Under the pieces are notes generated by a model. The model saw nothing but the letters and a program-made list of their open reading frames with translations, was not told the origin of the DNA and did not search any database. DNA of 64,000 nt from Pelagibius sp. Alg239-R121 (lineage in GTDB: Bacteria > Pseudomonadota > Alphaproteobacteria > Kiloniellales > Kiloniellaceae). The stretch is from the NCBI RefSeq assembly GCF_947331435.1, contig NZ_CAMZOF010000001.1, positions 558,001 to 622,000 on the forward strand, read 5' to 3'. How positions within the stretch are numbered: position 1 is the first letter of the stretch; each line of letters begins with the position of its first letter. Both the position numbers and the translations under genes were made by a program. Positions 20,606 through 29,631 of the stretch are shown in pieces.

Positions 20606-22147
20606 ATGATTCGCTCGGTCCGTATCCTGATTCGTCTCGTCACCATTGCCCGCACGCTTGCACGGCACGATGCGCTCGCAGCCCTGGAGGCGATGGGCAT
20701 TGCGCGTGGCGTGGTCTGGATCGCCCGGCTGGTCTCCCGGAAGAAAACTGCCGGCCGGCCAGGTCAGAAACTAGCACGCGCGTTGACGGAACTGGGTCCC
20801 AGCTTCATCAAGCTCGGACAATTCCTGTCCACCCGTGCCGACCTGCTTGGTGAAGAAATTGCCGGCGATCTGGCTCAGCTGCAGGACAACCTGCCGCCTT
20901 TCTCAACTGCAGAGGCACGCGCCACCATCGAGCGGGAACTGGAACATCCGGTCGGCAAACTGTTTGAGCGTTTTGACGACAAACCGATCTCCGCAGCGTC
21001 GATCGCCCAAGTGCATCTTGCCGTGACATCCGACGGACAGGAAGCGGCCGTCAAGATTTTGCGGCCCGGAATTGAACAGGCGTTCGAGCAGGACCTATCG
21101 CTTTTCTATGGACTGGCCGAACTGGTCGAACGCACGCAGCCCGCTCTACGCAGGCTCAAGCCGGTCGAGGTTGTCGGCACCTTTGAGGAAACGGTTCGCC
21201 TGGAAATGGATCTGCGCATGGAAGCCGCCGGCGCAACGGAGCTCAGCGAAAATTTTCAAGACGACTTCACCTATCGTGTCCCCGCAATCGACTGGCAAAG
21301 GACCTCGCGTCGGGTGCTGACCATGGAGCGGGTCGGCGGAATTCCGATGGACGACAAGGAAGCGCTTCTGGCCAACGGACACGATCTGGAAGACGTCCTC
21401 TATAAAGCCGCTGCAATCTTCTTTAACCAGGTCTTTCGGGACGGATTCTTTCACGGCGACCAGCATCCGGGGAACATGGGCGTCGATACGGACGGCAACA
21501 TCTTCGCGGTCGACTTTGGAATCATGGGTCGACTCGATTACCGGACGCGATGCTTCCTGGCCGACATGCTGATGGCAACCATCGCGCGCGATTATCAGCG
21601 GCTGGCAGAGGTGCAGGTCGAAGCAGGTTATCTCCCGGCGGGGCAGTCGCTCGATATCTATGCGCAGGCGCTGCGTTCGGTCTGCGAGCCGATTGCCGGC
21701 AAGCCGCTCCAGCAAATCTCCTTCGCGCGTCTGCTGGCACAGCTTCTGCAACTGACTGAATCCTTCGATATGCCGGTTCAACCTCAATTGCTGCTATTGC
21801 AGAAAAACATGCTGATGGCCGAGGGGGTCAGCCGTCGTCTCGATCCGGATCTCAACATCTGGGTCTTGGCCCAACCCCTGATCGAGGCCTGGATGCGCGA
21901 GCACCGGGGACCGGAAGCCCGTTTGCGCGACGGAGCTCTGCAGCTCTTAAGATCAGCGGAGCGCTTGCCTCAATTGATTTCCAATCTGGAGAAAGTCGCC
22001 CACGACGTGGCACACGGCGGCCTGGGTCTTCACCCCAAGACTTTTGAGGCACTGCAGGGACGCGCGCGCACGCAAAAACTCAGCTTGCTCCTAGGCGGAC
22101 TGTCGTTGGCGCTAGGTCTATTGCTGGCGGCCAGCATCTGGTTCTAG
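20606..22147 (+). CDS. ubiB: UbiB, atypical ABC1/ADCK-type kinase for ubiquinone biosynthesis
   Basis: Membrane-attached UbiB-family ATPase needed for coenzyme Q biosynthesis, probably by extracting lipid intermediates. It has the family's KxGQ motif in FIKLGQFLSTR, AAVKILRPG (ATP-binding lysine), GDQHPGNMGV and AVDFGIMGRLD (metal-binding loop). A C-terminal hydrophobic segment, KLSLLLGGLSLALGLLLAASIWF, is the membrane anchor. Length 513. Encoded directly after ubiE, so likely one operon. Convergent with chaC after 30 bases. Confidence 0.95.
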   Translation: MIRSVRILIRLVTIARTLARHDALAALEAMGIARGVVWIARLVSRKKTAGRPGQKLARALTELGPSFIKLGQFLSTRADLLGEEIAGDLAQLQDNLPPFSTAEARATIERELEHPVGKLFERFDDKPISAASIAQVHLAVTSDGQEAAVKILRPGIEQAFEQDLSLFYGLAELVERTQPALRRLKPVEVVGTFEETVRLEMDLRMEAAGATELSENFQDDFTYRVPAIDWQRTSRRVLTMERVGGIPMDDKEALLANGHDLEDVLYKAAAIFFNQVFRDGFFHGDQHPGNMGVDTDGNIFAVDFGIMGRLDYRTRCFLADMLMATIARDYQRLAEVQVEAGYLPAGQSLDIYAQALRSVCEPIAGKPLQQISFARLLAQLLQLTESFDMPVQPQLLLLQKNMLMAEGVSRRLDPDLNIWVLAQPLIEAWMREHRGPEARLRDGALQLLRSAERLPQLISNLEKVAHDVAHGGLGLHPKTFEALQGRARTQKLSLLLGGLSLALGLLLAASIWF

Positions 22148-22177
22148 ACGGCAATCATTCTTCGCGTAAAGGACGGT

Positions 22178-22912
22178 TCATGTTGGCTTGGCAAGGTAGT
22201 CCTCGACTTCCTGCAACAGAGCCGAGCAATCTTCATCGACAACGCCAAGGGCAGCAAACTGACTGACGATGTTGCCCAGGTATTCCATACTGGTTCCTAG
22301 AAAACCGGCGCCGCTCGCAATAAAACAGATCTGTTCTTCCCGGGTCAGGTCGGGACAAATCACGTCTGAAGAGTGATTGGCCGCGAAGGCCAGGGCTGTG
22401 ATGGTCTGATCGCCGAGTGTCGCCGCCACAAAGATCGGTTTGTAAGCATGACCGATCATTTCCCGCCGCCAGAGAATTTCAGTTTCAGTTTCAATGTCCT
22501 GCGCCGCAATCCGGAACACCAGCCCTTCACAGCAGTCGCCGTGATCAAGGGCGGCCATCAATCCTGGCGCTTCCCGGGTGCCACGCGCGCCGTAGGTGTG
22601 CTTCAAAACAAAACGCCGTTCGTATCCGGGGACGGTTGCGCGGCGGACCTCGGCGAAATGAAACGCGGGATCCCACATCAGCGATCCATAGGCGAAGACC
22701 CAGAGATCACCGCCTCGGTGATCGGCCAATGTCCGCATGCGGGAATCCTCGCGATCACTGTCGCTGCGCAATTCGTCCAGGACCCACTGCAATTCAGGTT
22801 TCTCCGAGAACACCGTTGCGATGTTGAAATTGCGAAAGAACGAGGCACGGGGATCGGTGATTTTCCCCTCAAGTTCCGGGTGGTGGGAAAAGGCGCTAGA
22901 CGGGGCTGGCAT
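22178..22912 (-). CDS. ChaC-type gamma-glutamylcyclotransferase
   Basis: Cytoplasmic enzyme family that degrades glutathione to 5-oxoproline and Cys-Gly. The glycine-rich substrate loop VFAYGSLMWDP (~71-81) and the following FHFAEVRRATVPGYERRF and APGLMAALDHGDCCEGLVFRI are characteristic of ChaC. Length 244 is usual. GGAG lies 7 bases before ATG 22912. The next gene upstream is a sulfurtransferase, which fits thiol/sulfur turnover, though this is only association. Confidence 0.9.
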   Translation of the reverse strand: MPAPSSAFSHHPELEGKITDPRASFFRNFNIATVFSEKPELQWVLDELRSDSDREDSRMRTLADHRGGDLWVFAYGSLMWDPAFHFAEVRRATVPGYERRFVLKHTYGARGTREAPGLMAALDHGDCCEGLVFRIAAQDIETETEILWRREMIGHAYKPIFVAATLGDQTITALAFAANHSSDVICPDLTREEQICFIASGAGFLGTSMEYLGNIVSQFAALGVVDEDCSALLQEVEDYLAKPT

Positions 22913-22993
22913 ACAAATACTCCGGGTATCGAAGGATTATGTTGCAGCCGGAGTTAACAGAAATGCAAAGCAAATCATGGCCACCGATCGTGA

Positions 22994-23869
22994 TCAGTCC
23001 GCGCGAAAGGATTGGGCGATTTCGCGGGAAGGGTCCTGTTTCCACTCGGCCATGGAACCGTCGAAAAGGGCAGATGCGACGCCCAGATGAGCCATTGCCA
23101 GCATCAGTACTGTTCCAGCATAACCGGACCCACAGGACGAGATAACCTGTGTCGTGCGCCAGTCCGGCGCTTCGCAGTCAAACACAGTGGTAAGTGCGTC
23201 ATCGGGTAAAAACAGGCCCGTTGTTTTATCCAGCATCGCGCTGTACGGAACATTTATCGCACCGGGAATATGGCCGCTCCGCGGGTCTTCTGGATTGCCT
23301 GCATAACCAACGGGACCGCGCCCGTCCAACAGGCAGGCCTCATCTTTACCTGCAATCACGCCCTCCACCGTCATTCTCATATCATCCTGAACGATAGGTT
23401 TGAACGAGCCTGCAACTGCATCGGGTTCTTCTCGCGCTGTTGGAAAATCCTGCCCAACCCAATGCGCCCAACCGCCATTCAACACCTGAACATTCCTAAA
23501 GCCATGATAGCGCATGGCCCACCAAACGCGGCCGGCCATCATATGGTGGTAGTCGTCATACAGCACAACGTGATCGTCAGCCGAAATGCCTAGGCGTTCA
23601 AACGATGTTGCAGCCTCTTCGGCTGTCGCAACCGGCGCAAGATTGATCGGCACACCCTGTTGCAAGAACTCAAGCGTCCAGTCAAGAAACGCCGCACCGG
23701 GAATGTGGCCGGCCAGATAGTCGTCGTGCAGCGCTTGTGGCGGGCTGCCCCATCTCCCCCGGACGTCAAAAATCCGAAGACCCGGCGTACCCAACCGCGA
23801 TGCCAAATCATCGCCCGGGATAAGGGGTGTCGAGGATGCCGTCACGCTCATACTTGATGCTTTATCCAT
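22994..23869 (-). CDS. sseA: Sulfurtransferase of the 3-mercaptopyruvate/thiosulfate type
   Basis: Two rhodanese domains (~14-145 and ~160-285). The C-terminal one carries the catalytic Cys246 in CGSGYAG, closer to the CGSGVTA loop of 3-mercaptopyruvate sulfurtransferases than to thiosulfate rhodaneses (CRxGxT). The N-terminal domain has VVLYDDYHHMMAGRVWW, with no cysteine at the equivalent place, as expected. Length 291. It probably handles persulfide sulfur from cysteine breakdown. AGGG lies close before the start. Confidence 0.85.
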   Translation of the reverse strand: MDKASSMSVTASSTPLIPGDDLASRLGTPGLRIFDVRGRWGSPPQALHDDYLAGHIPGAAFLDWTLEFLQQGVPINLAPVATAEEAATSFERLGISADDHVVLYDDYHHMMAGRVWWAMRYHGFRNVQVLNGGWAHWVGQDFPTAREEPDAVAGSFKPIVQDDMRMTVEGVIAGKDEACLLDGRGPVGYAGNPEDPRSGHIPGAINVPYSAMLDKTTGLFLPDDALTTVFDCEAPDWRTTQVISSCGSGYAGTVLMLAMAHLGVASALFDGSMAEWKQDPSREIAQSFRAD

Positions 23870-23887
23870 TACCCTGTCCTACCCAGT

Positions 23888-25147
23888 TCATGCTGCGATA
23901 CGGGCTTTTCTGCGATCTTGAACCGTCAGCCAAACCAACGCGCCACCTGCCAGCAGCAGGAACGGGATCATTGCAACATTCACGGCATTCCAGCCGTCAA
24001 CTGCTGTCCCGCCCGAACAGTTCATCAGACCGCCTGAAGCAAGACTGGCCATGGTGACACAGCCGAAGACCATCATATCGTTCAGGCCCTGTGTCTGGCC
24101 GCGTTCGTTCGGTGCATGCCCACTGGATAAGAGGGTCGTTGCGCCTACAAAACCAAAGTTCCAGCCCAGACCCAGAAGGATCAGAGCGATAAAGAAATTT
24201 CCAAGCGTCACGCCCGTCAAGGCAACCACACCCGCGAGCCCGAGGATCACGAGTCCTGCAATAATAATCCGCGTGACGCCAAAGCGCACAATGAGGTGTC
24301 CGGTAAAAAACGACGGAATGAACATTGCCAGGACATGAGCCGAAACGATGTCGTTTGCGTTGTCACTGCTTAACCCGCAGCCGACGACCGCAAGCGGCGT
24401 CGACGTCATGACGAGATTCATCAGGGAGTAGGCAACCATCGCGCAGATGATCGCAACCAGGATGGTTGGATTGCGCAGAAGCTCCAACCGCGACCTCCCG
24501 ATTGGTGCCGAGACTGCCGCCGCCTTGTTTTGGGCTCCGTTTGGCAGGTCGAGCAGCAAAAACAGGAACATCCCGAGAAGATTGATCGCGATAATGGTCA
24601 GGTAGGTTCCGATGAAGGGGATGGGTGGCAACGCGCCCCCGATGAACGGCAAGATCGAGCCATCGGACACAAGCTTATTCAGCTGCGGACCAAAGATTGC
24701 CGACAAAAGCCCACCTGCCATGACGTAAGAAATCGCCTTGGGTCGAAAAGCATCTGTGGCCGTGTCGGTCGCGGCAAATCTGTAGAAGCCTTGAGCAGAC
24801 ATATAGATGCCGGTGAAATAGGACCCGAGGAGAAGCAGTGGAAACGACGCGATGTACAAGCCGTACGCTGAGATCGCGGCCCCTATAGCTCCACCGATTG
24901 CACCAACGAAAAAGCCAAACTTACGCCCTTTGCGTTGCATCAATGGCGAAATCCAGGGTGCCGTGGTCATCGATCCGAAAACGATCACCGAGATAGGAAG
25001 CGTCGCAAAACAGGGATTGTCAGCCAGCATCCCGCCGGCAAGGCCGCCAACAACAAAAATCATTGGCATCTGCGCCCCCAGGACCGCCTGCGCGGCCACC
25101 AGAACCGCGACGTTCCGCTTTGCGCGCGTATCGTCTGTAATCGTCAT
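23888..25147 (-). CDS. MFS transporter of unknown substrate
   Basis: 419 residues with 12 predicted hydrophobic helices in two halves joined by a cytoplasmic loop around residue 200 (LPNGAQNKAAAVSAPIGRSRLELLRN). Motif A-like SPLMQRKGRKFGFF follows helix 2. The second half contains GLGWNFGFVGATTLLSSGHAPNERGQTQGLND, a pattern of YfcJ/YbfB-like and other MFS exporters with R-G-Q-x-Q-G before helix 10-11. Nothing identifies the cargo. It ends 18 bases before sseA, so the two may be co-transcribed. Confidence 0.8.
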   Translation of the reverse strand: MTITDDTRAKRNVAVLVAAQAVLGAQMPMIFVVGGLAGGMLADNPCFATLPISVIVFGSMTTAPWISPLMQRKGRKFGFFVGAIGGAIGAAISAYGLYIASFPLLLLGSYFTGIYMSAQGFYRFAATDTATDAFRPKAISYVMAGGLLSAIFGPQLNKLVSDGSILPFIGGALPPIPFIGTYLTIIAINLLGMFLFLLLDLPNGAQNKAAAVSAPIGRSRLELLRNPTILVAIICAMVAYSLMNLVMTSTPLAVVGCGLSSDNANDIVSAHVLAMFIPSFFTGHLIVRFGVTRIIIAGLVILGLAGVVALTGVTLGNFFIALILLGLGWNFGFVGATTLLSSGHAPNERGQTQGLNDMMVFGCVTMASLASGGLMNCSGGTAVDGWNAVNVAMIPFLLLAGGALVWLTVQDRRKARIAA

Positions 25148-25225
25148 CTAAGAGAAACCTTTGAGAGAGAGCTTAAGCAACCTGACACGCGCGGCCCTAC
25201 GGTTCAAAAACGATAGTTTGCGGCA

Positions 25226-26113
25226 TCAGGCCATCACCTTTTTTGGCGTTGTCGCCATGAAAACTCCCGCGCCCGCGATCCCCATGCCGAGCCAGGCCAC
25301 GGGCGGCATGACTTCATCTAACACAAGCCATGCAACAGCGGCGGCCAGCGGCGGCACCAAAAAGAAGAGCGCGGAAACACGAGAAACATCTCCCGCCCGG
25401 ATCATGGCAAGCAACAGGCCAACAGCAATCAGCGAGCTGCCGATGATCAGATAGGCCAGCGACACGGCCAGCTGCCACGACCACGTGATATGCATGGTCT
25501 CAAAGGCGACCGCGAAAGGTATAACGCCAATCAATCCAGCAGCGAAGCCGACCAGATTGGAGGTCACCGGATGATGCGAAACGCCATAGCGCTTTTCCCA
25601 GAGCGACCCGCCGGTGATGCCAAAGAGAGCAAGGGCAGCAAACAGAAACCCAAGGGCGGATGGGGCCGCAATCTCCGATCTCGCTGCGATGACAATCACC
25701 GCGCCCGCCAATCCCAGCAACAGACCGTTCCAACGGCGCCAACCGACTGTCTCACGGCTCCATCTCGGGGCAACCAGGCCGACGATGATGGGCTGAAGCG
25801 ACAGAATCAGCGCCAAGGTTCCTACCGCCAGTCCTGCTTTGAACGACATGTAGCACATCCCGAAATACATTGATTGCAACAGGAAGCCGACGGTTGCCAA
25901 GTGCATCCATTCCGCGCGCGACTTGGGTAAGGGCGGGCGTAAAACCATAAACAGCGCCGCCATAACGACGACAACGCAGGCAAACCGCAGCGTGAGAAAG
26001 GTCAAAGGCTCGATGTATCCAAGCCCGAATTTGGCCGCAACATAGCCTGTCGACCACATCACGAGAAAAATACCGGGCGCAAAAGCCAACCATTTGGGGG
26101 AGCTGCTGTTCAA
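25226..26113 (-). CDS. EamA-family (DMT) transporter
   Basis: 295 residues with ten hydrophobic helices arranged as two EamA repeats, starting FLVMWSTGYVAAKFGLGYIEPLTFLTLRF, a typical RhaT/EamA first-helix pattern. Members export amino acids or other metabolites. The start is a TTG at 26113 with AAGG ~11 bases upstream; the next ATG in frame is at 26059. It is divergent from the LysR gene, with which it shares a 159-base promoter region; LysR regulators commonly control such a neighbour. Confidence 0.82.
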   Translation of the reverse strand: MNSSSPKWLAFAPGIFLVMWSTGYVAAKFGLGYIEPLTFLTLRFACVVVVMAALFMVLRPPLPKSRAEWMHLATVGFLLQSMYFGMCYMSFKAGLAVGTLALILSLQPIIVGLVAPRWSRETVGWRRWNGLLLGLAGAVIVIAARSEIAAPSALGFLFAALALFGITGGSLWEKRYGVSHHPVTSNLVGFAAGLIGVIPFAVAFETMHITWSWQLAVSLAYLIIGSSLIAVGLLLAMIRAGDVSRVSALFFLVPPLAAAVAWLVLDEVMPPVAWLGMGIAGAGVFMATTPKKVMA

Positions 26114-26272
26114 AAACGATCTAACCTTTGTGGTCGATGTGACAAGACGGGAGCCGTACCTGAGTGTCGGTCTTTAACCCGACATCACTGAGTAAGCCGT
26201 CGGGCGAACTGAAACAAAGTGATATTGGGCTATCCTTTGCGATTAGAAAAATGAATTGATACGATTGTCTTC

Positions 26273-27160
26273 ATGAACACAAACGAACGCACTTCGCCGG
26301 ACAGCAGTCTTCTAAGAACCTTTTTGGAAATAGCTGACTGCGGAAACCTGACGCTTGCCGCTTCTCGCCTGAACCGAAGTCAATCTGCCATCAGCGTGCA
26401 GTTGCGCAAGCTTGAAACCGAATTGAACGTCTCGCTATTTGAACGTGACGCCAAAGGAATGGCGTTATCCGTAAATGGAGAGCGGCTCCTGCCTGTGGCC
26501 CGGCGTGTCCTCTCGGAACTCGGCCAGGTCCACGCACTGTTCCAACCGGCTCTCAAAGGTAAAATTCGGGTCGGTATACCAGACGATTTCGAAGAAAATG
26601 TCCTCGAACAGACGCTGGCTGACTTCGCCCGCAGCAATCCCGGCGTTGACGTCGTTGCGTCATCCGGCTGCACGGTCGGCTTTCCTGAGGCTATTCAGCG
26701 AGGAGCCTTAGATGTTGCCGTCTACTCGGGACCAGGAGAGATCGCAGGAGAAGTTTTTCTAACGCAAAAGCCGGTTTGGGTCGCAAGCGGGACGATGTGT
26801 CTCGGCAGGTCGGAACCGGTGCCGCTTGCAATCATGGACCGAGGTTGTTGGTGGCAGGATCTGCCCACAAAAGCGCTCGAACAGCAGGGACGCGCTTACA
26901 ACATTGCGTTCGAATGCAGCGGCCTCACGAGTCAGAAAGCTGCGATACGCGCCGGTTTTGCGATTGGAATACTCTATGAGAATAGTGTTGAGCAGGGCAT
27001 GAAGGTGCTGACACCACAGGACGGCTTTCCGCCATTGCCGTTGTCAAAGCGTTCCATCATCTTAAATCCTGACGCTCCAGAAAAGCTGACAATGGCAATG
27101 GCAAAGGCCATCAAAAACGCATCTTTACGCGGTCTTGCAAAACCACTTTCTGCTCTTTAG
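26273..27160 (+). CDS. LysR-family transcriptional regulator
   Basis: 295 residues. Winged HTH at ~10-70 (SLLRTFLEIADCGNLTLAASRLNRSQSAISVQLRKLE), followed by a linker helix and a periplasmic-binding-like effector domain starting at KGKIRVGIPDDF. It is closest in style to LrhA-type regulators, which also use this wording at the start of the effector domain. It is divergent from the EamA transporter, suggesting it controls that gene. The shared region has ATCACT (~26184) and AGTGAT (~26219) as a widely spaced dyad, which is weak evidence for the operator. Confidence 0.88.
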   Translation: MNTNERTSPDSSLLRTFLEIADCGNLTLAASRLNRSQSAISVQLRKLETELNVSLFERDAKGMALSVNGERLLPVARRVLSELGQVHALFQPALKGKIRVGIPDDFEENVLEQTLADFARSNPGVDVVASSGCTVGFPEAIQRGALDVAVYSGPGEIAGEVFLTQKPVWVASGTMCLGRSEPVPLAIMDRGCWWQDLPTKALEQQGRAYNIAFECSGLTSQKAAIRAGFAIGILYENSVEQGMKVLTPQDGFPPLPLSKRSIILNPDAPEKLTMAMAKAIKNASLRGLAKPLSAL

Positions 27161-27200
27161 ATTATCTACGCTAACTTACCGTTAAATAACGGGTGAAATC

Positions 27201-28445
27201 ATGACCGGTGATACCCGCGTACTGCTCGTCGTAGCTGGCGGAATCGCAGCTTATAAAGCTTTGGAACTGATCCGCCGCCTTCGCGAGCAGTCGATCAGGG
27301 TGCGGTGTATTTTAACCCGTTCCGGTGCGGAATTCGTCACGCCTCTCTCCCTGTCTGCTCTTACCGAGGATAAAGTCTACGGTGAGCTTTTCTCGCTGAC
27401 CGACGAAGCAGAGATGGGACATATTCAGCTGTCCCGCGACGCCGACCTGCTGGTCGTGGCCCCGGCAACTGCGGATCTGATTGCCAAGATGGCGACGGGC
27501 CAAGCCGACGACATGGCCTCCACGGCTCTACTGGCAACCGACAAAGACGTCCTGATCGCCCCAGCCATGAACGTGCGTATGTGGGATCACCCTGCGACAA
27601 GGGCTAATGTCGCGACATTGCAGTCACGTGGTGTCACCGTGATTGGCCCTAACGAAGGCGACATGGCCTGTGGCGAGTTCGGCTTTGGCCGCATGGCGGA
27701 ACCCAGCGAAATTCTAGCGGTTGTGTTGGATGCCCTGGGGCGCGCACCAACTGCCTCTAGCGGCGGCGGGCTTCTTGCAGGCCGCAGCGCCCTGGTCACC
27801 AGTGGACCCACTCATGAAGCCATCGACCCGGTGCGCTATATCGCCAATCGGTCTTCAGGCAAGCAAGGACACGCAATTGCCCAAGCCCTGACCAGCCTTG
27901 GGGCGAGAACAACCCTGGTGACGGGACCAACTCAGCTACAGGATCCGGCGGGCATGGATGTGGTTCATATCGAATCCGCCCAGCAGATGCTGAGTGCTTG
28001 CGAGAATGCCCTGCCGGCCGATATTGCTGTTTGTGCCGCTGCTGTCGCCGATTGGCGGGTCGCGACACAAAGCAACCGGAAAATCAAGAAAACAGGCGGC
28101 AACGGCTCCGGAGCCAAGGTGCCAAACTTAGAGCTGACTCCCAATCCCGACATTCTGGCATCCCTCTCCCAGCGAGGGAACGACCGGCCCGGACTCGTGG
28201 TTGGTTTCGCCGCCGAAACGGAGGACGTGGTAAGGCAGGCGACGGAGAAACGCACGCGCAAGGCCTGCGATTGGATCATCGCGAACGACGTATCCCCAGG
28301 CAGCGGCACTTTCGGAGGAGGTGATAACTCTGTCCATGTCATCGATGAGCAGGGCGCGGAAAGTTGGGAGCGCATGAGCAAGGTTGATGTCGCCCAGCGT
28401 TTGGCCGAACGCATCGCCGATCATTTTAGAGACGCACCAACTTGA
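27201..28445 (+). CDS. coaBC: Bifunctional phosphopantothenoylcysteine decarboxylase / phosphopantothenate-cysteine ligase
   Basis: Makes 4'-phosphopantetheine for CoA in two steps. The CoaC flavoprotein half (1-~185) has catalytic His74 in GHIQLS, PAMN (121-124) and the substrate flap cysteine Cys157 in ACGEFGFGRM. The CoaB half starts at ~195 with TSGPTHEAIDPVRYIANRSSGKQG, the CTP/ligase signature, and contains NPDIL and KKCDWIIAND-like KACDWIIANDV. Length 414. Usually followed by dut, as here. Confidence 0.96.
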   Translation: MTGDTRVLLVVAGGIAAYKALELIRRLREQSIRVRCILTRSGAEFVTPLSLSALTEDKVYGELFSLTDEAEMGHIQLSRDADLLVVAPATADLIAKMATGQADDMASTALLATDKDVLIAPAMNVRMWDHPATRANVATLQSRGVTVIGPNEGDMACGEFGFGRMAEPSEILAVVLDALGRAPTASSGGGLLAGRSALVTSGPTHEAIDPVRYIANRSSGKQGHAIAQALTSLGARTTLVTGPTQLQDPAGMDVVHIESAQQMLSACENALPADIAVCAAAVADWRVATQSNRKIKKTGGNGSGAKVPNLELTPNPDILASLSQRGNDRPGLVVGFAAETEDVVRQATEKRTRKACDWIIANDVSPGSGTFGGGDNSVHVIDEQGAESWERMSKVDVAQRLAERIADHFRDAPT

Positions 28446-28485
28446 TAACAGAGACCTGATGACAGAGCCCCGATAACAAAGACTG
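28444..28485 (+). repeat. Three imperfect 14-base tandem repeats after coaBC
   Basis: GATAACAGAGACCT (28444-28457), GATGACAGAGCCCC (28458-28471) and GATAACAAAGACTG (28472-28485) run head to tail from the coaBC stop codon. The shared core is GATRACARAG. No function is apparent. Confidence 0.5.
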
Positions 28486-28627
28486 AATGAACCCAGGTGG
28501 ATATTACTGACCGCACGATGCGCAATGTTCTGGAAGTGTGGATGAGCGCAATAAACAAGAGCAAGCGCAGGCAAAGAGCTTATCCAAGAAACAAGCCGGC
28601 CCGATAAGAAAATACGCAGGAGAGATC

Positions 28628-29119
28628 ATGAGCCCAATCACCATCGCCGTAAAACGTCTGCCCCATGGCGCGGACCTCGAATTGCCGGCTTATGCCACCG
28701 CGCAAAGTGCAGGCATGGATCTGGTGGCCGCCGTAGACGCTGACGTGACACTGGCACCTGGTGAACGCAAGTTGGTTCCCAGCGGCCTCGCGATTGCCCT
28801 GCCGGGCGGCTATGAAGCACAGGTCCGTCCGCGCTCGGGCCTCGCGCTCAAGAGCGGCGTAACGGTCTTGAACTCACCGGGCACCATCGACGCGGACTAC
28901 CGCGGCGAGGTCGGTGTCATCCTGATCAATCATGGCCAGGAGCCCTTTGTTGTTACCCGCGGCAGCCGGATCGCCCAGATGGTGATTGCTCCCTGCCTGC
29001 AAGGAAGCTGGCAGGTAAGCGAAGACTTGGAGGCTTCGGCACGTGGCACCGGTGGTTTCGGCTCGACCGGCACTGGACCTCAAGCTGTTCAGGCCGCAGC
29101 ACACGTAAACGGAGGATAG
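28628..29119 (+). CDS. dut: Deoxyuridine 5'-triphosphate nucleotidohydrolase (dUTPase)
   Basis: Trimeric hydrolase converting dUTP to dUMP. All five motifs are present: AGMDLVA (28-34), RPRSGLA (67-73), [11 protein letters not shown] (85-95), RIAQMVI (114-120) and the C-terminal P-loop-like [10 protein letters not shown] (139-148). Length 163. ATG 28628 has AGGAGA 4 bases upstream and matches the family start, although the frame is open from 28538. The Rrf2 gene starts 5 bases after the stop. Confidence 0.96.
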   Translation: MSPITIAVKRLPHGADLELPAYATAQSAGMDLVAAVDADVTLAPGERKLVPSGLAIALPGGYEAQVRPRSGLALKSGVTVLNSPGTIDADYRGEVGVILINHGQEPFVVTRGSRIAQMVIAPCLQGSWQVSEDLEASARGTGGFGSTGTGPQAVQAAAHVNGG

Positions 29120-29124
29120 GGGAC

Positions 29125-29583
29125 ATGCTACGGCTGTCCAAGAAGCTGCTGTTCGCAATTGAGGCCGTGGTTGATATTGCCTACCACGCAGGCAGCGACA
29201 CCGTGCGCTCCAGCGACATCTCGCGGCGTCAGGGAATTCCGCGCCGATATCTCGAACAGGTCCTGCAACAGCTTGTCCATCACGGTATTCTTGCCGGACA
29301 GCGAGGTCCGCGCGGCGGCTATCGCCTGGCCCGGGAACGAAGGCGTATCTCGGTGGGCGAGATTATTCGCATCGTGCGCCAATTGGAGGGTACGATCGAT
29401 CCGGCCAGTGAACCGGACGGCTCTGAAATCGGCGTGAAGGTGGTGCGGCCCCTTTGGATCGACATGCAGCGCGAGATCATGGAACGCTTCGACAACACCA
29501 CCATCGAACAGCTTTGTGACCGGGCCCGGGAAAAGAACATCTCCCGGGAGACCGGTAGTATCATTCCCGACTTCTCGATTTAA
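29125..29583 (+). CDS. Rrf2-family transcriptional regulator
   Basis: 152 residues. Winged HTH: SKKLLFAIEAVVDIAYHAGS, then SSDISRRQGIPRRYLEQVLQQLVHHGIL and RGPRGGYRLAR, the standard Rrf2 pattern. It lacks the three clustered cysteines that hold the Fe-S cluster in IscR and NsrR; the only cysteine is near residue 133. In this it resembles CymR, which controls cysteine biosynthesis through CysK. The next gene is cysK, so a role in cysteine control is a reasonable inference. GGAGG and GGGGA precede the start; it overlaps the dut operon. Confidence 0.88.
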   Translation: MLRLSKKLLFAIEAVVDIAYHAGSDTVRSSDISRRQGIPRRYLEQVLQQLVHHGILAGQRGPRGGYRLARERRRISVGEIIRIVRQLEGTIDPASEPDGSEIGVKVVRPLWIDMQREIMERFDNTTIEQLCDRAREKNISRETGSIIPDFSI

Positions 29584-29631
29584 AGCAGGAATAAACAAGC
29601 ACCCGCTGAAGAAAATTTGCGCAACACAGAT

